The notes beneath the pieces were generated by a model that was not told the origin of the DNA, did no database searches, and saw only the letters and a program-made list of their open reading frames with translations. From contig JAZKBL010000031.1 in NCBI GenBank assembly GCA_040388665.1, positions 1 through 16,382 of the forward strand: 16,382 nucleotides of DNA, read 5' to 3'. Below, piece by piece: positions 13,199 through 16,382 of this stretch. Within the stretch, counting starts at the first letter, position 1; each line of letters opens with the position of its first letter. Both the position numbers and the translations under genes were made by a program. The stretch comes from DAHVFY01 sp040388665 (GTDB taxonomy: Bacteria; Chlamydiota; Chlamydiia; Chlamydiales; Rhabdochlamydiaceae).

Positions 13199-16100
13199 AT
13201 GAGATTATTTTGTACATTAACATTCATTGCTGCAAAAGCTGTGTTGCTCGCAAATCCTCAAGGGGTTGAAGCAATTATTGGTGAAGTTCAATGTTTTTCC
13301 CCTAACAGTCACACGCTCGAAGTGACAACGGGAAGACAAGCGATTCTTGAGTGGCAGACTTTTTCTATTGGAGAGCTTGAAACCACACGCTTTATCATGC
13401 CAGACAGCAACTCTAGTGTTCTTAATCGGGTGACAGGAGGGTTTTCAAGCGAGATTTTAGGAACGCTTGAATCTAACGGTCAAGTCTATCTTATCAATCC
13501 TAAAGGTGTTCTTGTCGGCGATGGCGCTATTGTAAATACGGCAAGTTTTATTGCTTCGAGCTTTGATATTCTTAATGAAAATTTTCTCCAAGGTAACGGT
13601 CATTTTTGCCAAGGTATTGATGGTTCGGTGATTAATCTTGGTTCTATTACAGCCGCAAACGGTATTGTGCGCCTGATTGGTAATGAAGTAAAACATGGAG
13701 GTAACATTACAGCATTGAAAACAGAAGAGCGTGATGGAAGAACTTTCCTTGTTGGAGGCACAGTACACCTACTGGGTAATAAGGTCGCTCTGGACGACAA
13801 TGCTTATGTGAATGCTTCTGGAGCTGATGGGGGAGGTGTCGTTCTTATTGGGGGAGATTATCAAGGGGCTAATCCTGAAATTTTTAATGCGCTTACCGTG
13901 AACATCCACGAAAATGCGAGGATTGAGGCAGATGCCTTATTAGATGGTAATGGCGGCCGCGTTATTGTTTGGGCTAATAGTAATTCTTTCTATGGCAATA
14001 TTTGTGTGCGCGGTGGTGAAGTTGGCGGTCATGGTGGTTTTGTGGAAGTTTCTGCTAAAGGGATTCTTGGTTATCACGGCCTTACCAATACTTTAGCTCC
14101 CCATGGAACGCGAGGAACTCTTCTTCTAGATCCTTCTACAATCACCATTTCAGCAGACCCTACTTCATCAAATATTGATTTTGATGGAGCGTGCGGCATG
14201 GACACATATTGCAGCACGGATGATATGGATGCTATACTTAATAATGATAGCTTAAGTAATCAACTTAATTTTTCTGATGTGATTGTTTATTCAACAGGTG
14301 ATGTTAACATTTTAGCAAGTATCTATGGTTCGTTAGGGCTTACGATCACAGCTGGTGGTAGTATTAATATTTCTGGAGGAAGTGTAGTAGGAGAGTATGT
14401 TCAAATCAGTACAGAGTCTCTTTCTCTTAATGCTGCTGGAGATGTGAATATACAGGGGGGATCTAATACCTTAACGTACGTTAATTTGAACGCTGGAACA
14501 GTAGATATAACAGGAGAGACAATTTCTATAACAGGTGGAGATGGGCTTATAGGTTTTGTGAATATTTCTGCTTATAACGGCGCTATGACTTTAGTGGCAA
14601 CTAATGATATTACATTGCAAGGAAGTGACATAGCAATTGTTTCAGAAGTTGTTGTAAAAACGACAAGCGGGCCTCTCTCTGTAACCTCAAATTTAGGATC
14701 CATTAATGTAAATGCTGGCTCTCAATTAGCAAGCGGCGCTTCTTTAATATCAGCAAGCGATCTGAATATTACAGCTGATTTACAGTTAGGCGTCACATCG
14801 TCATCATCAAGTAATGCTGTCATTTCTGGAAATGGGATTGCAGTAATTACGGCAACAGATGTTAACATGGCAGGGAATGGTTTCTCACATCCAGCAACCA
14901 TCAAAAATAGAAACGGAGATTTTACTTTTAATGTTAATGATCTGAATCTTAATAATGATGCGAATCTAACACTAGCTTCTGGATTGCTTGGTGATTTGAT
15001 TCTAAATGCAACAGGAGATATGCTTGTAGCTAATAACTCGACTATCAACAATCAGCGTTTTTCAGGGATGACCAGTATTGAAGTTGATGGTACAGTTACT
15101 CTTCAAGGAATCTCTGGCAATGCAAATATTTTAAATAGTACAGCAGATTTTAGTTTGACTGCACATACAGATTTGATTATGACAGCTACTTCAAGCGGCT
15201 CTGCTTCCATTAACTCTTCATCTCTAACGACGATGATTTTAGTGGATGATAACATTATGCTTACTGGCGATTCTGCAAGTGCACATGCTGCATCAATAAT
15301 CACACAAGATGGTTCTCTAAACATGGAATCGGGAGGGTTTACTTCGCTTAGCAATTACTCTCTTGTTGAAGTTTTTTCAAGTGGTGGATCTCTTACATTG
15401 ACTACAGGTGGGGATTTGACTGTTAGCGATAATGTTACCTTAGCACAATTTGGTTCGGGTTCTTTAACATTTACTGTTGAAGGGCAAGCTACTTTTGAAG
15501 GTGGGATGAATGGTGCTGTTGTTATTGTTAGTCCCTCATCCATTGATGTTGCAGTGACAGGAGATCTTATCATGCAAGCGGTAAGTTCAGGCGGTGTATC
15601 TGTTAATGCAAGTGGGGATGTTACTGCCACGGGATCTTCTATTAATATCATGGGTTTTGATCCTACAAACATCGTGAGCATTACAAGTAATTTGGGGAAT
15701 ATGAGTTTTACAGCTACGACTGATTTCAATTTTAGTGATAGTGCGCAGCTCATTCTTGCAGACGATACAGGTATGGAGATGTCAACGATGACGTTAACGG
15801 CAGATCAAGGAAATTTTTCTATTGCGGGATCTTCTATTTATCAGTTTGCTGGAGATTTAACGGTTATTGCAGGTGATAATATCACTTTTGATAGTGCAGC
15901 TGTTATGTCCTCTATAGGAAATGTCGTTTTTATTGCGGATAATAATTTCCCAGCTTCCCCAGATATTGGCACAGGATCTTTTGTCTATCCAGACGGAGCT
16001 ATTTTGACTGCTGGAAGCGGGAAAACAATGAGGATTTACACGGCAACTCAAGCGGATAACACGCTTGGCACATCCGCGGATATCAATGGACTGATTTATA

Positions 16101-16237
16101 CAGCATCTCCTGAATTCACAGATACTAATCAAGAATTCTGGGGCTTTTATTATCCTGATGTTCCTGCGCCAACGCCTGCTGCACCAGCTCCTGATGGATC
16201 TGATTTCTACACAATCTATTATAAAAATACTCCATAA
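13199..16237 (+). CDS. Two-partner-secretion (FHA-type) exoprotein
   Basis: Large secreted or surface protein, 1012 aa. A signal peptide (about residues 1-18, cleaved near VLLA-NPQG) leads into a TPS/haemagglutination-activity domain (roughly 20-280). This shows ILEWQTFSIGELETTRFIMP, SVLNRVTGGFSSEILGTL and SNGQVYLINPKGVLVG, with NPKG where NPNG is classical. The rest is a repetitive, Cys-poor S/T/N/G-rich beta-helix (recurring GDVNI- and TTGGDLTV-like strands) ending in a proline/alanine-rich tail (PAPTPAAPAP). No autotransporter barrel is present, so export should need a TpsB/FhaC-type partner, not found here. A GTG at 13193 is in frame, but AAAGGAG sits 7 nt before the ATG at 13199 and only 1 nt before the GTG, so ATG is chosen. 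An adhesin role is inferred from the family. Confidence 0.85.
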   Translation: MRLFCTLTFIAAKAVLLANPQGVEAIIGEVQCFSPNSHTLEVTTGRQAILEWQTFSIGELETTRFIMPDSNSSVLNRVTGGFSSEILGTLESNGQVYLINPKGVLVGDGAIVNTASFIASSFDILNENFLQGNGHFCQGIDGSVINLGSITAANGIVRLIGNEVKHGGNITALKTEERDGRTFLVGGTVHLLGNKVALDDNAYVNASGADGGGVVLIGGDYQGANPEIFNALTVNIHENARIEADALLDGNGGRVIVWANSNSFYGNICVRGGEVGGHGGFVEVSAKGILGYHGLTNTLAPHGTRGTLLLDPSTITISADPTSSNIDFDGACGMDTYCSTDDMDAILNNDSLSNQLNFSDVIVYSTGDVNILASIYGSLGLTITAGGSINISGGSVVGEYVQISTESLSLNAAGDVNIQGGSNTLTYVNLNAGTVDITGETISITGGDGLIGFVNISAYNGAMTLVATNDITLQGSDIAIVSEVVVKTTSGPLSVTSNLGSINVNAGSQLASGASLISASDLNITADLQLGVTSSSSSNAVISGNGIAVITATDVNMAGNGFSHPATIKNRNGDFTFNVNDLNLNNDANLTLASGLLGDLILNATGDMLVANNSTINNQRFSGMTSIEVDGTVTLQGISGNANILNSTADFSLTAHTDLIMTATSSGSASINSSSLTTMILVDDNIMLTGDSASAHAASIITQDGSLNMESGGFTSLSNYSLVEVFSSGGSLTLTTGGDLTVSDNVTLAQFGSGSLTFTVEGQATFEGGMNGAVVIVSPSSIDVAVTGDLIMQAVSSGGVSVNASGDVTATGSSINIMGFDPTNIVSITSNLGNMSFTATTDFNFSDSAQLILADDTGMEMSTMTLTADQGNFSIAGSSIYQFAGDLTVIAGDNITFDSAAVMSSIGNVVFIADNNFPASPDIGTGSFVYPDGAILTAGSGKTMRIYTATQADNTLGTSADINGLIYTASPEFTDTNQEFWGFYYPDVPAPTPAAPAPDGSDFYTIYYKNTP

Positions 16238-16245
16238 TGGTTTTA

Positions 16246-16281
16246 ATTTTGTTCCTAGGTGTTTCTACCTAGGAACAAAAT
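16246..16281 (+). terminator. Perfect 15-bp hairpin after the adhesin gene
   Basis: A perfect 15-bp inverted repeat (16246-16260 with 16267-16281, loop GTTTCT) starts 9 nt past the stop codon. Its base pairs are ATTTTG/CAAAAT, so there is no free T run after the stem and it is not a textbook intrinsic terminator. It may instead protect the mRNA 3' end or act bidirectionally. Confidence 0.55.
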
Positions 16282-16309
16282 CGATTTATGATATTATTAT
16301 TTCTTCCTT

Positions 16310-16382
16310 TGCACCTTGGCGTCTTTGCATCTTTGCGTTAAATTTTTTTTTTAACGCAAAGATGCAAAGACGCCAAGGTGCA
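16310..16382. repeat. Perfect 33-bp palindrome around a T7 loop, cut by the window edge
   Basis: Bases 16310-16342 are perfectly complementary to 16350-16382, with seven T between them. Each arm contains the internal direct repeat TCTTTGC(A/G)T, ending in GCGTTAAA. The right arm reaches the last base of the window, so the element may be longer. Its size and perfection suggest a mobile or dispersed palindromic repeat (REP or MITE-like) rather than an ordinary terminator; it encodes nothing. Confidence 0.65.

Noticed and set aside
14722..15753. Several open frames antisense to the exoprotein gene.
   Set aside because: Long open antisense frames are expected from the biased S/T/N/G-rich repeat codons; none has a start signal or a recognisable domain.
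1..16382. CRISPR arrays, insertion sequences or transposase genes.
   Set aside because: No regularly spaced direct repeats and no transposase or integrase reading frame seen; the only mobile-like signal is the palindrome at the right edge.

Overview
The window looks like a chromosomal segment from a member of the phylum Chlamydiota, probably an environmental (non-Chlamydiaceae) lineage. The support is gene order plus protein character. A minus-strand block rpsB-tsf-pyrH-frr is followed by a divergently transcribed, unusually long class B penicillin-binding protein (about 1028 aa). From memory this matches the rs2/tsf/pyrH/rrf - pbpB neighbourhood of Chlamydia trachomatis (CT677-CT682). EF-Ts and PBP2 also have chlamydial length and character. 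Genus cannot be assigned from the sequence alone. No ompA (MOMP) gene lies between rpsB and pbpB, where Chlamydiaceae carry it; only a tRNA-Gly is there.

Layout. Positions 1-110 hold a GC-rich, strongly folded edge element and a hairpin terminator. Positions 134-303 hold tRNA-Lys(UUU) and tRNA-Glu(UUC) on the minus strand, driven by a promoter with a perfect TATAAT. Positions 330-3238 are the translation/UMP kinase operon (frr, pyrH, tsf, rpsB; gaps of 3-5 nt). Positions 3343-3413 are tRNA-Gly(UCC), whose upstream region overlaps the pbpB promoter region. Positions 3475-6561 are pbpB, with a large insertion inside its transpeptidase domain. The following 160-nt gap holds a small terminator and a cluster of DnaA-box-like 9-mers. 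Positions 6722-8254 (minus) encode a 510-aa orphan with papain-like His/Asn and Cys motifs in permuted order, behind a good TTGACT-17-TACAAT promoter.

Positions 8370-13132 form a small extracellular-polysaccharide locus. On the minus strand a Wza-type outer-membrane export lipoprotein, a Wzz-type polysaccharide co-polymerase and UDP-glucuronate decarboxylase (UDP-xylose synthase) are joined by two ATGA stop/start overlaps. Divergent from them, across only 40 nt, lies a UDP-glucuronate 4-epimerase, interrupted in this assembly by a run of 10 N. The two sugar enzymes draw on the same precursor, UDP-glucuronate, to give UDP-xylose and UDP-galacturonate, while Wza and Wzz would form the export conduit and control chain length. 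No glycosyltransferase, flippase, polymerase or UDP-glucose dehydrogenase is present, so the rest of the pathway must lie elsewhere.

Positions 13199-16237 encode a 1012-aa secreted protein with an N-terminal two-partner-secretion (haemagglutinin-type) domain and a repetitive beta-helix body, preceded by an inverted repeat that can bury its ribosome binding site. No TpsB transporter is in the window. The right edge holds a perfect 15-bp hairpin and a perfect 33-bp palindrome around a T7 loop, possibly a dispersed repeat. The most interesting points are the export locus in a chlamydial context, the adjacent two-partner-secretion protein and the orphan papain-like protein.
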